A stretch of DNA of 64,000 nucleotides from Anoxybacteroides voinovskiense (GTDB lineage: Bacteria > Bacillota > Bacilli > Bacillales > Anoxybacillaceae): NCBI RefSeq assembly GCF_014196205.1, contig NZ_JACIDE010000002.1:1-64000 (forward strand), in the 5' to 3' direction. The notes beneath the pieces were generated by a model. That model did not search any database. It was not told the origin of the DNA and was given only the letters and a program-made list of their open reading frames with translations. Shown piece by piece: positions 24,584 to 33,946 of the stretch (positions are counted from its first letter, which is position 1; the number at the start of each line of letters is the position of its first letter). The translations under genes and the position numbers were made by a program.

Positions 24584-24623
24584 CAGAAAGTTTGTGATAG
24601 GATAAGGAAGGAAAACGTGGTGA

Positions 24624-25693
<1,070 letters not shown>

Positions 25694-25708
25694 AAGCAAA
25701 CAGAAACT

Positions 25709-25746
25709 AGGCGTCTGGAAAAGTTGTTATTTTTTCCAGAACGCCT
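25709..25746. terminator. Shared terminator coaD / ylbJ
   Basis: Long stem (25709-25722 with 25732-25746, one bulge) and a T-rich end. The ylbJ stop codon lies in the loop, so the last ylbJ codons form one arm. Confidence 0.8.
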
Positions 25747-26974
25747 TTTTGTTTAACAGCAGTATATATACACAAAGCGACAGCAATGTGACTAACGGGC
25801 CGTATTTGCTAAGTAGCTGAAAGCATCCATGAAGCCAAAGAGGGGCTTGTTCGGCTAAAAATACCGGAACAGCTCCTTTCGATTCACTCACCGAATGTGT
25901 GCGAACGTAAAGCGGCGCCCATAACACGTATGTAAAGAAAGCGGAAAACATGCCGTGGAAAATGCGGGCGACAAAAAACGGATGAAACCGGATGTTTGCC
26001 TCTGAAAGAATGCTAGCAACTTGTGCTTGCACAGAAAAGCCGCCGAACGAAAGAATGAAACTTGTGACAATTGCTTTTTCCAACAAACTTGCTTCGTTTA
26101 CTTGGCTAATCATTTGGCTGCCGAGCGTAATCTCGAAAATTCCCGAAATGAATGGAATACCTAGTTCTTTTGGCAATTGGAACAAAGAAAAAGCGTATTG
26201 AAGTAGTTGCGCGATATGTTGTGTTGCGTGAATGAGATATAGTAGTTTATTAATAACAGAGAAGAGAATAATAAACCCTCCGATCATTAACAATGTTTGC
26301 ACAGAAGAACGAACAGCATCTCCAAGCAGTTTTCCGAGCGGCTGTTTATTTTTTAGTCTCGTTTCGTGCAAGGCGTGAAATGCAGAACGAACAGAAAACG
26401 TATACGGCTTAGTTTGTGGACGTTTTTTTTCTTCTCCTGTTCGATGAAAGCGCATCATGATTCCGACCATTACATTGCCGATGTAGTGGGAAAGGGCGAA
26501 AATGATTCCAAGATGCGGGTTATGGAAAAAGCCAATCGATACCGCCCCGAAAATAAATAACGGGTTTGATGAGTTCGTGAATGTAGACAGTCGCTCGGCT
26601 TCAATGAGCGAAAGTTGTTTTTCTTGATAAAGGCGAGCGGTTAGCTTCGCTCCTGACGGGTATCCAGAAGCCATTCCCATCGCCCAGACGAATCCTCCGA
26701 CACCCGGCACGTTAAATAGCGGCCGCATGAGCGGTTCTAATAATACGCCGAGCAAGCGAACAACGCCGACGCCAATTAATAGCTCAGAAACGATAAAAAA
26801 CGGCAATAGCGACGGAAATACGACTTCCCACCACATATTTAAGCCGCGAACGGATGCTTCTAGCGACTGTTGTGGATAGCGGATGAGTGAGAATGCAAAG
26901 ACGGTGACGACAGTCGCTAAAACAACGGTGTTCCATTTGTCCATCATGCCCGTTTTCTTTTTTAGCTGCAGCAT
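25727..26974 (-). CDS. ylbJ: Sporulation integral membrane protein YlbJ
   Basis: 415 residues, about eight to ten membrane helices, nucleoside-recognition (Gate) type: RGLNMWWEVVFPSLLPFFIVSELLIGVGVVRLLGVLLEPLMRPLFNVPGVGGFVWAMGMASGYPSGAKLTARLYQ and FTNSSNPLFIFGAVSIGFF. B. subtilis ylbJ belongs to the sigma-E regulon and is needed for normal spores. ATG at 26974 follows AAAGGAGAGA. No convincing sigma-E -10 is seen upstream. Divergent from ylbK. Confidence 0.92.
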   Translation of the reverse strand: MLQLKKKTGMMDKWNTVVLATVVTVFAFSLIRYPQQSLEASVRGLNMWWEVVFPSLLPFFIVSELLIGVGVVRLLGVLLEPLMRPLFNVPGVGGFVWAMGMASGYPSGAKLTARLYQEKQLSLIEAERLSTFTNSSNPLFIFGAVSIGFFHNPHLGIIFALSHYIGNVMVGIMMRFHRTGEEKKRPQTKPYTFSVRSAFHALHETRLKNKQPLGKLLGDAVRSSVQTLLMIGGFIILFSVINKLLYLIHATQHIAQLLQYAFSLFQLPKELGIPFISGIFEITLGSQMISQVNEASLLEKAIVTSFILSFGGFSVQAQVASILSEANIRFHPFFVARIFHGMFSAFFTYVLWAPLYVRTHSVSESKGAVPVFLAEQAPLWLHGCFQLLSKYGPLVTLLSLCVYILLLNKKAFWKK

Positions 26975-27078
26975 TTTTTCTCTCCTTTCTTTTCTGCATC
27001 GATGTACAACCTCATATAATTTAATATACGAGGACAGTCAGCCGTTTTAGACCATCAGTTTGAAAAGGAGGGAAAGCG

Positions 27079-27864
27079 GTGAGACCAAAAATCGGCTTGG
27101 CACTAGGCTCTGGAGGAGCAAGAGGTTTTGCTCATTTAGGAGTGATTAAAATATTGGAAGAAGAAGGAATACCGATTGATTATATTGCTGGGAGCAGCAT
27201 GGGGGCGCTCGTTGCGGCGTTCTACGCAAGTGGATTAGGCATAGACCGGCTGTACAAATTGGCAAAAGCGTTTCGGCGAAATGATTTTATTGATTGGACG
27301 ATTCCGAAAATGGGGCTTGTGTCCGGTAACAAAATTAAAGAGTTTATTCGTCTTGTAACAAAAGGAAAGCGAATGGAGGAACTGTCCATCCCGATTGCGA
27401 TTGTAGCGACCGATATTCAAAAAGGGGAAAAAGTGGTTTTTCGCCATGGCGATTTGGCGACAGCTGTGCGTGCGAGCATTTCTATCCCTGGGATTTTCGT
27501 TCCGGAAGTAGTGAACGGGCGAATGCTTGTAGATGGTGGTGTCATTGATCGCATCCCTATTTCGGTCGTGCGGGAAATGGGAGCGGATGTTGTCATTGCG
27601 GTCGATGTGTCGCACGTAAAAGCGGACGGGAATATAGCCTCTATTTTTGATATTATTTTACAAAGCATTGATATTTTACAAGACGAGCTCGTTCGCCATC
27701 GCGAATACGATTCCGATGTCATGATTCGTCCGCATGTCGAACAATACAGTTCACGAGCATTTACACATACGGAAGAAATTATTAAGATAGGGGAAGAAGA
27801 AGCACGAAAACAAATTGATGCTATTCATCGTGCCATTCAAAAATGGAAGGAGCTCCACTCATGA
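27079..27864 (+). CDS. ylbK: Patatin-like phospholipase YlbK (RssA family)
   Basis: 261 residues. Patatin motifs: oxyanion loop GSGGARGFAHLG, nucleophile GSSMG with Ser40, and the catalytic aspartate in VDGGVIDRIP (Asp152). It is a predicted cytosolic serine acylhydrolase; substrate unknown. GTG start after AAAGGAGGGAAAGC. The TGA stop overlaps the ylbL ATG (ATGA), so the pair is translationally coupled. Confidence 0.92.
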   Translation: MRPKIGLALGSGGARGFAHLGVIKILEEEGIPIDYIAGSSMGALVAAFYASGLGIDRLYKLAKAFRRNDFIDWTIPKMGLVSGNKIKEFIRLVTKGKRMEELSIPIAIVATDIQKGEKVVFRHGDLATAVRASISIPGIFVPEVVNGRMLVDGGVIDRIPISVVREMGADVVIAVDVSHVKADGNIASIFDIILQSIDILQDELVRHREYDSDVMIRPHVEQYSSRAFTHTEEIIKIGEEEARKQIDAIHRAIQKWKELHS

Positions 27865-28874
27865 AAAGAACATACATCGTTGCGCTTTTGCTCGGAGCAG
27901 TCGTTAGCTTACTTGCTCTGTTCGTTCAGCTTCCCTATTATGTAACGATGCCTGGAACAGCGCAAGTGCTAGAGCCACTCGTCCATGTTGAACATGGAGA
28001 TAAAGATCAAGGGAAGTTAATGCTAACGACGGTAAGAATGGGAAGAGCGAATATCGCTGCATACGTGCTTGCCCATGTTCGTCCATATTACGAGCTTTAT
28101 CCAATGCAGGCGATTAAGCAAGCAGGGGAAACAGATGAAGAATATACACTTCGTCAGTTGCAGTTGATGGAGGAATCGAAAGAAGCGGCGATTGTTGTCG
28201 CGTATCAGCATGCGCATAAACCGGTTACGTATCAGCCGCGTGGCGTATATGTGATGGGCGTTGTTAAAGGGATGCCAGCTGATCGCGTATTACAAGTAGG
28301 CGACCGTATTGTGCAAATCGATGGAAAGCAAGTATCGACGGCGGAACAGCTGATTGGGTACGTTCGCCAAAAGAAAAAAGGGGATCAGGTCACGATTACG
28401 TGGAAACGGGACGGAAAAGAAGAGACGGCAACGCTTACCGTTGCACCGTTTCCACAAGCTCCAAAACAAGTTGGCTTAGGACTTTCCCCAATGACCGATT
28501 ATGACGTCGAAACAGACCCACCAGTGCAAATCGATTCGGAAAAAATTGGCGGTCCGTCGGCGGGGCTTATGTTTTCCCTAGAAATTTATAACCAATTAGT
28601 GGAAGAAGATATTACAAAAGGCCATAAAATTGCTGGAACTGGGACGATTAACATGAACGGGGAAGTTGGTCCGATTGGTGGAATCTCACAAAAAGTGGTT
28701 GCTGCTGCTGAAGCTGGGGCAGACGTTTTCTTTGCCCCGAACGAAAAAGGTGCGAAAGACTCTAATTATCGCGAAGCGGTAAAAACGGCAAAAAAAATCG
28801 GAACAACGATGAAAATTGTTCCGGTCGACACGTTCGACGAAGCGCTTCACTATTTAGACACATTGCATGAATAG
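27861..28874 (+). CDS. ylbL: PDZ-Lon-type serine protease YlbL (SepM-like)
   Basis: About 338 residues: N-terminal membrane anchor (TYIVALLLGAVVSLLALFVQLPYYV), a PDZ domain around YVMGVVKGMPADRVLQVGDRIVQIDGKQVSTAEQL, and a C-terminal Lon (S16) protease domain with Ser233 in IGGPSAGLMFSLEIYNQL and Lys278 in GGISQKVVAAAEAGAD. It cleaves proteins outside the membrane; B. subtilis YlbL degrades the cell-division inhibitor YneA after DNA damage. The frame opens at 27843, but the ATG at 27861 has GGAAGGAG at proper distance and overlaps the ylbK stop. Confidence 0.92.
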   Translation: MKRTYIVALLLGAVVSLLALFVQLPYYVTMPGTAQVLEPLVHVEHGDKDQGKLMLTTVRMGRANIAAYVLAHVRPYYELYPMQAIKQAGETDEEYTLRQLQLMEESKEAAIVVAYQHAHKPVTYQPRGVYVMGVVKGMPADRVLQVGDRIVQIDGKQVSTAEQLIGYVRQKKKGDQVTITWKRDGKEETATLTVAPFPQAPKQVGLGLSPMTDYDVETDPPVQIDSEKIGGPSAGLMFSLEIYNQLVEEDITKGHKIAGTGTINMNGEVGPIGGISQKVVAAAEAGADVFFAPNEKGAKDSNYREAVKTAKKIGTTMKIVPVDTFDEALHYLDTLHE

Positions 28875-28885
28875 TACGCATAATT

Positions 28886-30100
28886 TTATGCCAAGGTTGG
28901 CCAATAAAGCGGTGGGGTAGCATATTCTTCTTTGATTACTTTTGTGCGAAGCGGTTCCGGAAAAATGGCGGCATAGGCGGCGACCGCTTTTTTTTCTTGC
29001 GCATATATATAATCATCGCGAAGCTGAGAAACGGTTGTGACAAGCGGTAAGGAGAGCACTTTTTTCACTTTTTGCAAATAGCGTCTACCGTTTTCATTCA
29101 TGCCAAGCAGGCGAATGTATGTCGGCGTTTTGACATCGCTTGCTTGTTTTGGAAAATTCGTTAATAAATGCGCGCATGCTCGCTGCAGCCTTGTCCAAGT
29201 GTACCGCTTCGTTTTGACGACATGAAGAAATTCAGAAAACGTGTTCGTTTCTGTAATTGCTTCCATGAGGCGATATTCAAGCCCTTCCTCGATGGAAGCG
29301 ATTTGCTGCAATTCGCTTCGCTCAGCGGTCAGCAGGCGGTATTTCAGCAGCGAAAAATAGTGCTCCCATTCGTGAAACGTGCCGTAAGTCGAATAGTAAT
29401 TAGCTAACGCTTCCTTTGTATAGGAAGGAACGTATGGCGCAACCGTTTCGAGTTTTTCTAATGACCCGCCGAGCGCTTTTCGAACGCTTGTGGCACTAGC
29501 AATGGACGGATGGGTAAACGTTTCTTCGTGGTAGCCAGAAGCGATGCGCGGAATCGTTTGTGGAACGATTGCACGCTGTTGTTCGACGATCGCCTTCACA
29601 TAGGAAAAACCAAGAATATTGTTTGGTTTTGTTAAGTCAATACTAGCGAGATGAAGCTGCTTCCAGGCTTCGTTTAACGCTTGTGGATAGCTTAGTCCTT
29701 TTTTTACCGCTTGGCGAATGAAAGCGTCGTATTCATTTTTTCGGTTTTGTAACGCACAAACGGTGTCGAGAAATGGAGCGATTTCCCCGTGCTCGCTTCC
29801 GAAGCAAAGTTCGCTGCACTTTATTGCGTCAAGGAGTGCAACCGCCCCGCTCGCAAATCGTTCAGCGGACTGCACAGCAAACACGTAAGGGAGCTCGATG
29901 ACGATATCTACCCCTGCGGATAGCGCCATCGCCGTACGTGCCCATTTCGACACAATGGCCGGTTCTCCTCGCTGCAAAAAATTCCCGCTCATGACGGCAA
30001 TAACGCAATCAGCGCCTGTTTTTTGCTTCGTTTGCTCTAGATGATATAAATGCCCATTATGAAACGGATTGTATTCTACGATAATGCCGACCGCTTTCAT
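28886..30100 (-). CDS. tmcAL: tRNA(Met) cytidine acetate ligase TmcAL (YlbM)
   Basis: About 404 residues. The N terminus [25 protein letters not shown] contains the HxGH nucleotidyltransferase motif; further landmarks are [47 protein letters not shown] and [12 protein letters not shown]. The enzyme activates acetate with ATP and makes N4-acetylcytidine at position 34 of elongator tRNA-Met. The longer frame to 30190 crosses the promoter; the ATG at 30100 follows AGAGGGGAG. Divergent from ylbN-rpmF, with overlapping promoters. Confidence 0.93.
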   Translation of the reverse strand: MKAVGIIVEYNPFHNGHLYHLEQTKQKTGADCVIAVMSGNFLQRGEPAIVSKWARTAMALSAGVDIVIELPYVFAVQSAERFASGAVALLDAIKCSELCFGSEHGEIAPFLDTVCALQNRKNEYDAFIRQAVKKGLSYPQALNEAWKQLHLASIDLTKPNNILGFSYVKAIVEQQRAIVPQTIPRIASGYHEETFTHPSIASATSVRKALGGSLEKLETVAPYVPSYTKEALANYYSTYGTFHEWEHYFSLLKYRLLTAERSELQQIASIEEGLEYRLMEAITETNTFSEFLHVVKTKRYTWTRLQRACAHLLTNFPKQASDVKTPTYIRLLGMNENGRRYLQKVKKVLSLPLVTTVSQLRDDYIYAQEKKAVAAYAAIFPEPLRTKVIKEEYATPPLYWPTLA

Positions 30101-30161
30101 GTTTTCTCCCCTCTTTGTATTTTTATTGGAAACGTGGTAAATTGAATGTAAGCTGAGCATC

Positions 30162-30212
30162 ATTATACTGTAAAGAAAAAATATTGACAAACGGAAAAAC
30201 GCACCGTATAAT
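30162..30212. promoter_or_regulatory. Back-to-back sigma-A promoters sharing a -35 (tmcAL / ylbN-rpmF)
   Basis: Rightward: TTGACA 30184-30189, 17 nt, TATAAT 30207-30212 (consensus). Leftward: TTGTCA (30190-30185), 17 nt, TATAAT (30167-30162). The two -35 hexamers overlap by five bases, so the two polymerases should exclude each other. Confidence 0.8.
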
Positions 30213-30239
30213 TTTCTTTGTTGCCTTGAGGTGATTTTT

Positions 30240-30752
30240 ATGAAATGGTCGATTCATCAGCTTCATCAGTTGCAGGCAAAAGGGCTTGCGATTGAAGAAA
30301 CTGTCGATGTGTCTGACTTAAAACAAATCGACAAATTAATTCGCGACATTTCGCCTATCCGTGTCGAAGGAAGAGCTGATATTGGCGCGACGAAATTTAC
30401 TTTCCATTTAACGATTGAAGGAACGATGGTTTTGCCTTGTTCCCGAACGTTAGTGGACGTTTCCTATCCGTTTACCATTCAAACGACGGAGACGTTTTTT
30501 TTAAACGACTATGATGTGAATCCAGACGAAGATACGCATCTTGTGCAAGGAGACTCCATTGACTTATTGCCGATTGTAAAAGAACTTGTGCTGCTAGAAA
30601 TTCCGCTGCAAATATTTGCGGAACAACCGGCTGAAGGCGGTGCACCACAAGCAGGGGTCGGTTGGGAAGTCATTACGGAGGAGCAGCCGAAAGAAAAAAT
30701 CGATCCTCGTCTGGCTGGATTAGCGAAGTTTTTTGAACAAAAAGAGGAATAA
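30240..30752 (+). CDS. ylbN: YlbN, YceD/DUF177 family protein
   Basis: 170 residues: [60 protein letters not shown], and an acidic C-terminal [27 protein letters not shown]-type end (family box DPRLAGL). DUF177 proteins precede rpmF in most bacteria and are linked to 23S rRNA or 50S maturation. ATG at 30240 is preceded by TTGAGGTGA; the GTG at 30231 is part of that ribosome site. Driven by the consensus promoter at 30184-30212 together with rpmF. Confidence 0.92.
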   Translation: MKWSIHQLHQLQAKGLAIEETVDVSDLKQIDKLIRDISPIRVEGRADIGATKFTFHLTIEGTMVLPCSRTLVDVSYPFTIQTTETFFLNDYDVNPDEDTHLVQGDSIDLLPIVKELVLLEIPLQIFAEQPAEGGAPQAGVGWEVITEEQPKEKIDPRLAGLAKFFEQKEE

Positions 30753-30806
30753 ACCGGATGCTCCGGCCTTCCTAAGATGCGAAATCCTGTTAAGGAGGTG
30801 GAAATA

Positions 30807-30980
30807 ATGGCTGTACCTTTTAGAAGAACATCAAAAACGAAAAAAAGAATGCGTCGCACACATTTCAAATTGCAAGTTCCTGGCATGGTAGAATGCCCAA
30901 ACTGCGGTGAAATGAAATTAGCTCACCGCGTATGCAAAGCTTGCGGAACTTACAAAGGAAAAGACGTTGTGAACAAATAA
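30807..30980 (+). CDS. rpmF: Ribosomal protein L32
   Basis: 57 residues, [54 protein letters not shown]. The two CxxC pairs (CPNC and CKAC) show it is the zinc-binding form. Part of the 50S subunit. The upstream codons to 30777 lack a ribosome site; AAGGAGGTG stands before the ATG at 30807. A strong terminator follows. Confidence 0.97.
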   Translation: MAVPFRRTSKTKKRMRRTHFKLQVPGMVECPNCGEMKLAHRVCKACGTYKGKDVVNK

Positions 30981-30983
30981 TGA

Positions 30984-31021
30984 AAAAGCGAGCGTGGGGA
31001 AACTTCCTTACGCTCGCTTTT
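30984..31021 (+). terminator. Terminator after rpmF
   Basis: Twelve-base-pair stem AAAAGCGAGCGT / ACGCTCGCTTTT with a 14-nt loop and T-run. Confidence 0.88.
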
Positions 31022-31077
31022 TGCTAGAAGGAAAATGAACAAGAACAGCCAACATATATAGGGAGGAGGGAAAAAAG

Positions 31078-31842
31078 ATGAGTTCAGTGTTATTGGAGCG
31101 AGATTACGATGGCATTGTTTGGTTTACGATTAATCGACCAGAGAAGCGAAACGCGATTAATGATGAGGTGATGGATGCGCTGCAAGATACGATTCGGCTC
31201 GTAGAAGAAAATGATAAAGTGAAAGTGCTTGTCATTACCGGAGCCGGCGATCAGGCGTTTTGCTCAGGCGGCGATTTAAGCGAATTTCACCATTTGCATA
31301 CGAAAGAAGAAGCGTACCGTATGTTGTCGAAAATGGGCACTATTTTATACTCGCTATTAACGCTTTCTAAACCGACAGTTGCTTTATTAAATGGCATGGC
31401 GGTCGGCGGTGGTTGTGAGCTGGCGACTGCTTGTGATTTTCGTTACGCTAAACAAGGCATTAAAGCAGGGTTTATTCAAGGGACGCTAGGCATTACAACC
31501 GGCTGGGGCGGAGCAAGCATGCTGTTTGAAAAATTGCCATATGCGTATGCCCTAGATCTTTTGCTTCGGGCCGAGCGAGTGCCAATCGAAAAAATGGTCG
31601 AGTACGGATGGGTTCATGCGGTGCTTACGGAAGGAAATGGAAAAGAACAGTGTCGTAAGTTGCTCTCTCCGTATTTAGCCCAATCGGTGCCTGTACTCCG
31701 TGCGTATAAACAATATGCCGTGAAAAAATGGAAGACAGATGAGTTTCGCGCCAAATTTTTTGCAGAAATCGAGCAATGCGCCGTTCTTTGGGAGTCGGAA
31801 GAACATGAAGAAGCAGTGCGAACTTTTTTAAATCGAAAATGA
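31078..31842 (+). CDS. Crotonase (enoyl-CoA hydratase/isomerase) family protein with one catalytic glutamate replaced
   Basis: 254 residues, crotonase fold: DGIVWFTINRPEKRNAINDEVMDAL, the oxyanion loop VLVITGAGDQAFCSGGDLSEF and LLNGMAVGGGCELATACDFRYA. Glu114 in GGGCEL corresponds to Glu144 of rat enoyl-CoA hydratase. Twenty residues later, where the second catalytic glutamate (Glu164, usually in PE) should be, the sequence is AGFIQGTLGI, giving Gln134. Therefore ordinary hydratase activity is doubtful; an isomerase, a thioesterase-like or a hydrolase reaction is possible. ATG at 31078 after GGGAGGAGGGA. Stands alone between rpmF and gerR. Confidence 0.85.
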   Translation: MSSVLLERDYDGIVWFTINRPEKRNAINDEVMDALQDTIRLVEENDKVKVLVITGAGDQAFCSGGDLSEFHHLHTKEEAYRMLSKMGTILYSLLTLSKPTVALLNGMAVGGGCELATACDFRYAKQGIKAGFIQGTLGITTGWGGASMLFEKLPYAYALDLLLRAERVPIEKMVEYGWVHAVLTEGNGKEQCRKLLSPYLAQSVPVLRAYKQYAVKKWKTDEFRAKFFAEIEQCAVLWESEEHEEAVRTFLNRK

Positions 31843-31909
31843 CTTCCCCCTTCTATCTTTTCTACTAGTTGCATACATATAGTGAAAAAAGCGACTAGGG
31901 GGAAGGGAA

Positions 31910-32497
31910 ATGACGAACGTGCGCCAAGATGCATGGACACAAGACGAAGATTTGTTGTTAGCAGAGGTAGTGTTACGTCATATTCGTGAAGGTGGGACGC
32001 AGCTGCAAGCGTTTGAAGAAGTGGGAAGACGCTTGTCGCGCACCGCTGCTGCTTGCGGCTTTCGCTGGAATTCGTATGTACGGAAACAGTACCAAGAAGC
32101 GATTGAATTGGCGAAAAAGCAGCGGAAAGAAAAACGGAAACATGAAAAATCGCCGCTGAAAGAAGAGCGGGAAGGCGAACGAGTAAAAGTGACGTGGCAA
32201 GATGTCATTGCCTTTTTGCAATCATCCCAGCAGTCTTTTGCTCACTACCAGCATATCGCCGATGAAAACCGGGCGTTAAAACGGGACATGGAGCAGCTGC
32301 AGCAAATGGTGACAAAGCTGCAAATGGAAAAAGAGCAGCTCCAAAAAGAGTTAAACACGATGAAAGAAGATTACCAAACGCTTATGGGCATTATGGAACG
32401 GGCGCGCAAAATGGTCGTTCTCGAGGAAGAAGAACAAGCAAAAAAAATGAAATTCCAAATGGATCGGAACGGAAATCTTGAAAAACTAGAAAAATAA
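31910..32497 (+). CDS. gerR: RsfA-family sporulation regulator GerR (YlbO)
   Basis: 195 residues. N-terminal Myb/SANT-like DNA-binding domain ([57 protein letters not shown]), a basic stretch [12 protein letters not shown], then a long coiled coil (about residues 110-165, [18 protein letters not shown]...). B. subtilis YlbO/GerR acts in the mother cell during sigma-E-dependent development. A CATATAGT sequence at 31876-31883 fits a sigma-E -10 box (CATANNNT), but the -35 is poor. ATG at 31910 after AGGGGGAAGGG. Confidence 0.88.
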   Translation: MTNVRQDAWTQDEDLLLAEVVLRHIREGGTQLQAFEEVGRRLSRTAAACGFRWNSYVRKQYQEAIELAKKQRKEKRKHEKSPLKEEREGERVKVTWQDVIAFLQSSQQSFAHYQHIADENRALKRDMEQLQQMVTKLQMEKEQLQKELNTMKEDYQTLMGIMERARKMVVLEEEEQAKKMKFQMDRNGNLEKLEK

Positions 32498-32599
32498 CGA
32501 GCCAGCTGGTCGATTTCGATCAGCTTTTTCTATTAACGGATGAATGAGAAATTTGGTAAAATAGGCGCAAGGGCTGTTTTGGAGAAAGTGGGGAAATTG

Positions 32600-33490
32600 A
32601 TGATGAGAATAGGTATCATTGGCGGTGGAGCGATTGGGCTTTTACTCGCTGCTTATTTGTCGCCATATTTTGAAGTGACCGTTTATACGCGGCGGCAAGA
32701 GCAAGCTGATCGCTTAAACGAGCAACAATTGCGCTTATGCAAACAAGGGAGGGAACAACGTATCCGTGTTCGTGCCGCGTTGTTTGGGGCGGAAAAGGTA
32801 CAAGCAGACGTATTATTTATTACGGTGAAACAATATCATCTGTCCGACGTGCTCTCGCAGTTAACAAACGTGCCTTCTACGACAACGTTATTATTTTTGC
32901 AAAACGGAATGAACCATCTTCGGCTATTGTCCCAATGGAAAGAGCGGAACATTGTATTAGGAGTCGTTGAACACGGAGCGCTTAAACATGATGATTGTAC
33001 AGTTGAACATACAGGGATAGGAAAAATGACGCTTTCTCTGTTTCAAGGAACGCTCGGACAAGCAGAAAAGCTATTAGATGGAAAAATTCCTTATTTTCCG
33101 ATTGAATATACAGACGATTGGCAGACGATGTTAACGGACAAATTAGTCGTCAATGCAGTCATTAATCCGTTGACGACCATTTTGCGCATTCAAAATGGCG
33201 AACTGATCCGCATCCAAGAATATACAGAAATGATGAAACAATTGTTTGCCGAAGTGTGCGACTCGTTGGCGTTATCGAATAGAGAAAGCGCATGGCATCG
33301 CATTGTAGCCATTTGCGAAAAAACAGCAGCGAATCGGTCGTCGATGCTATCAGACATCGAGCATAGGCGAAAGACGGAAGTAGAAGCGATTTTAGGCTAT
33401 GTGCTTGAGGAAGGAAAAAAAAGAGGAGTAGCAACCTCGCTTTGTCAGTTTTTATTTTATGCGGTGAAAGGAATGGAGAAGCATGGGTAA
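32600..33490 (+). CDS. panE: 2-dehydropantoate 2-reductase PanE (YlbQ position)
   Basis: About 296 residues. Rossmann N terminus MRIGIIGGGAIGLLLAAYLS, VLFITVKQYHLSDVL, LFLQNGMNHL, GVVEHGALKHDDCTVEHTG, and the C-terminal helical domain with KLVVNAVINPLTTILRIQNGEL and MLSDIEHRRKTEVEAILGYV. It reduces ketopantoate to pantoate with NADPH in pantothenate/CoA synthesis. Two adjacent ATG codons at 32600 and 32603 follow GTGGGG; the longer frame is rejected. The 3' end overlaps the next gene by 8 bp. Confidence 0.92.
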   Translation: MMRIGIIGGGAIGLLLAAYLSPYFEVTVYTRRQEQADRLNEQQLRLCKQGREQRIRVRAALFGAEKVQADVLFITVKQYHLSDVLSQLTNVPSTTTLLFLQNGMNHLRLLSQWKERNIVLGVVEHGALKHDDCTVEHTGIGKMTLSLFQGTLGQAEKLLDGKIPYFPIEYTDDWQTMLTDKLVVNAVINPLTTILRIQNGELIRIQEYTEMMKQLFAEVCDSLALSNRESAWHRIVAICEKTAANRSSMLSDIEHRRKTEVEAILGYVLEEGKKRGVATSLCQFLFYAVKGMEKHG

Positions 33491-33866
33491 CGTTGTTGCA
33501 CATATAACTGCAGCGTTTGTGACAATTCCATTATTGGCGTTTTTTGTTGTCTATTTCATCGCAAGAAAATGGACACGGAAAAAGAAAAAATCGTTTTATG
33601 TGGCGATTAATGTGTCGACGTTCTTTTTTATTGTAGCTGTCCATTTTTTCATCGTGGCGATTTGGGGAAAATCGTATTTTCCGGTCATGCTGATTAGTTT
33701 GCTTTTACTTCACTTAGTATTTGTTATTGGCTATTGGAAGAAAAAAGGGGACATACATATTCCAACGATTTTCCGCCTATTTTGGCGATTTAGTTTTCTT
33801 TTATTTTTCTTTCTTTATGTAGGATTGCTTAGTTACGGTATTTTCGTGCGCGTGACGAATCTGTAA
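33483..33866 (+). CDS. DUF3397 family membrane protein
   Basis: 127 residues with four membrane helices: ITAAFVTIPLLAFFVVYFIARKW, FYVAINVSTFFFIVAVHFFIVAIWG, VMLISLLLLHLVFVIGYW and LFWRFSFLLFFFLYVGLLSYGIFVRV. Fits DUF3397, found next to panE and bshC in Bacilli. Function unknown. ATG overlaps the panE end; RBS GGAGAAGC. Confidence 0.83.
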   Translation: MGNVVAHITAAFVTIPLLAFFVVYFIARKWTRKKKKSFYVAINVSTFFFIVAVHFFIVAIWGKSYFPVMLISLLLLHLVFVIGYWKKKGDIHIPTIFRLFWRFSFLLFFFLYVGLLSYGIFVRVTNL

Positions 33867-33900
33867 GCGCATATTTTTTCATTTTTAGGTGGAAGCGTGG

Positions 33901-33906
33901 TATAAT
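33901..33906 (+). promoter_or_regulatory. Extended -10 promoter for bshC
   Basis: TGGTATAAT with TATAAT at 33901-33906, 41 nt before the bshC ATG; the -35 region (TTCATT) is poor. Confidence 0.5.
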
Positions 33907-33946
33907 CAGGCAAGAATATTATGACTGAGAAAGGAAGTTTTTTTCG

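Larger units (their letters stand above)
24135..24623. other. Gap between stalk-domain gene and rsmD (489 bp)
   Basis: First half is repeat copy 2 and its terminal hairpin. 24375-24540 contains a weaker inverted pair (CTTTGATGC / GCATCGAAAG, 24377-24417) and no coding signal; frames there lack ribosome sites. 24555-24583 holds a promoter for rsmD. Confidence 0.6.
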
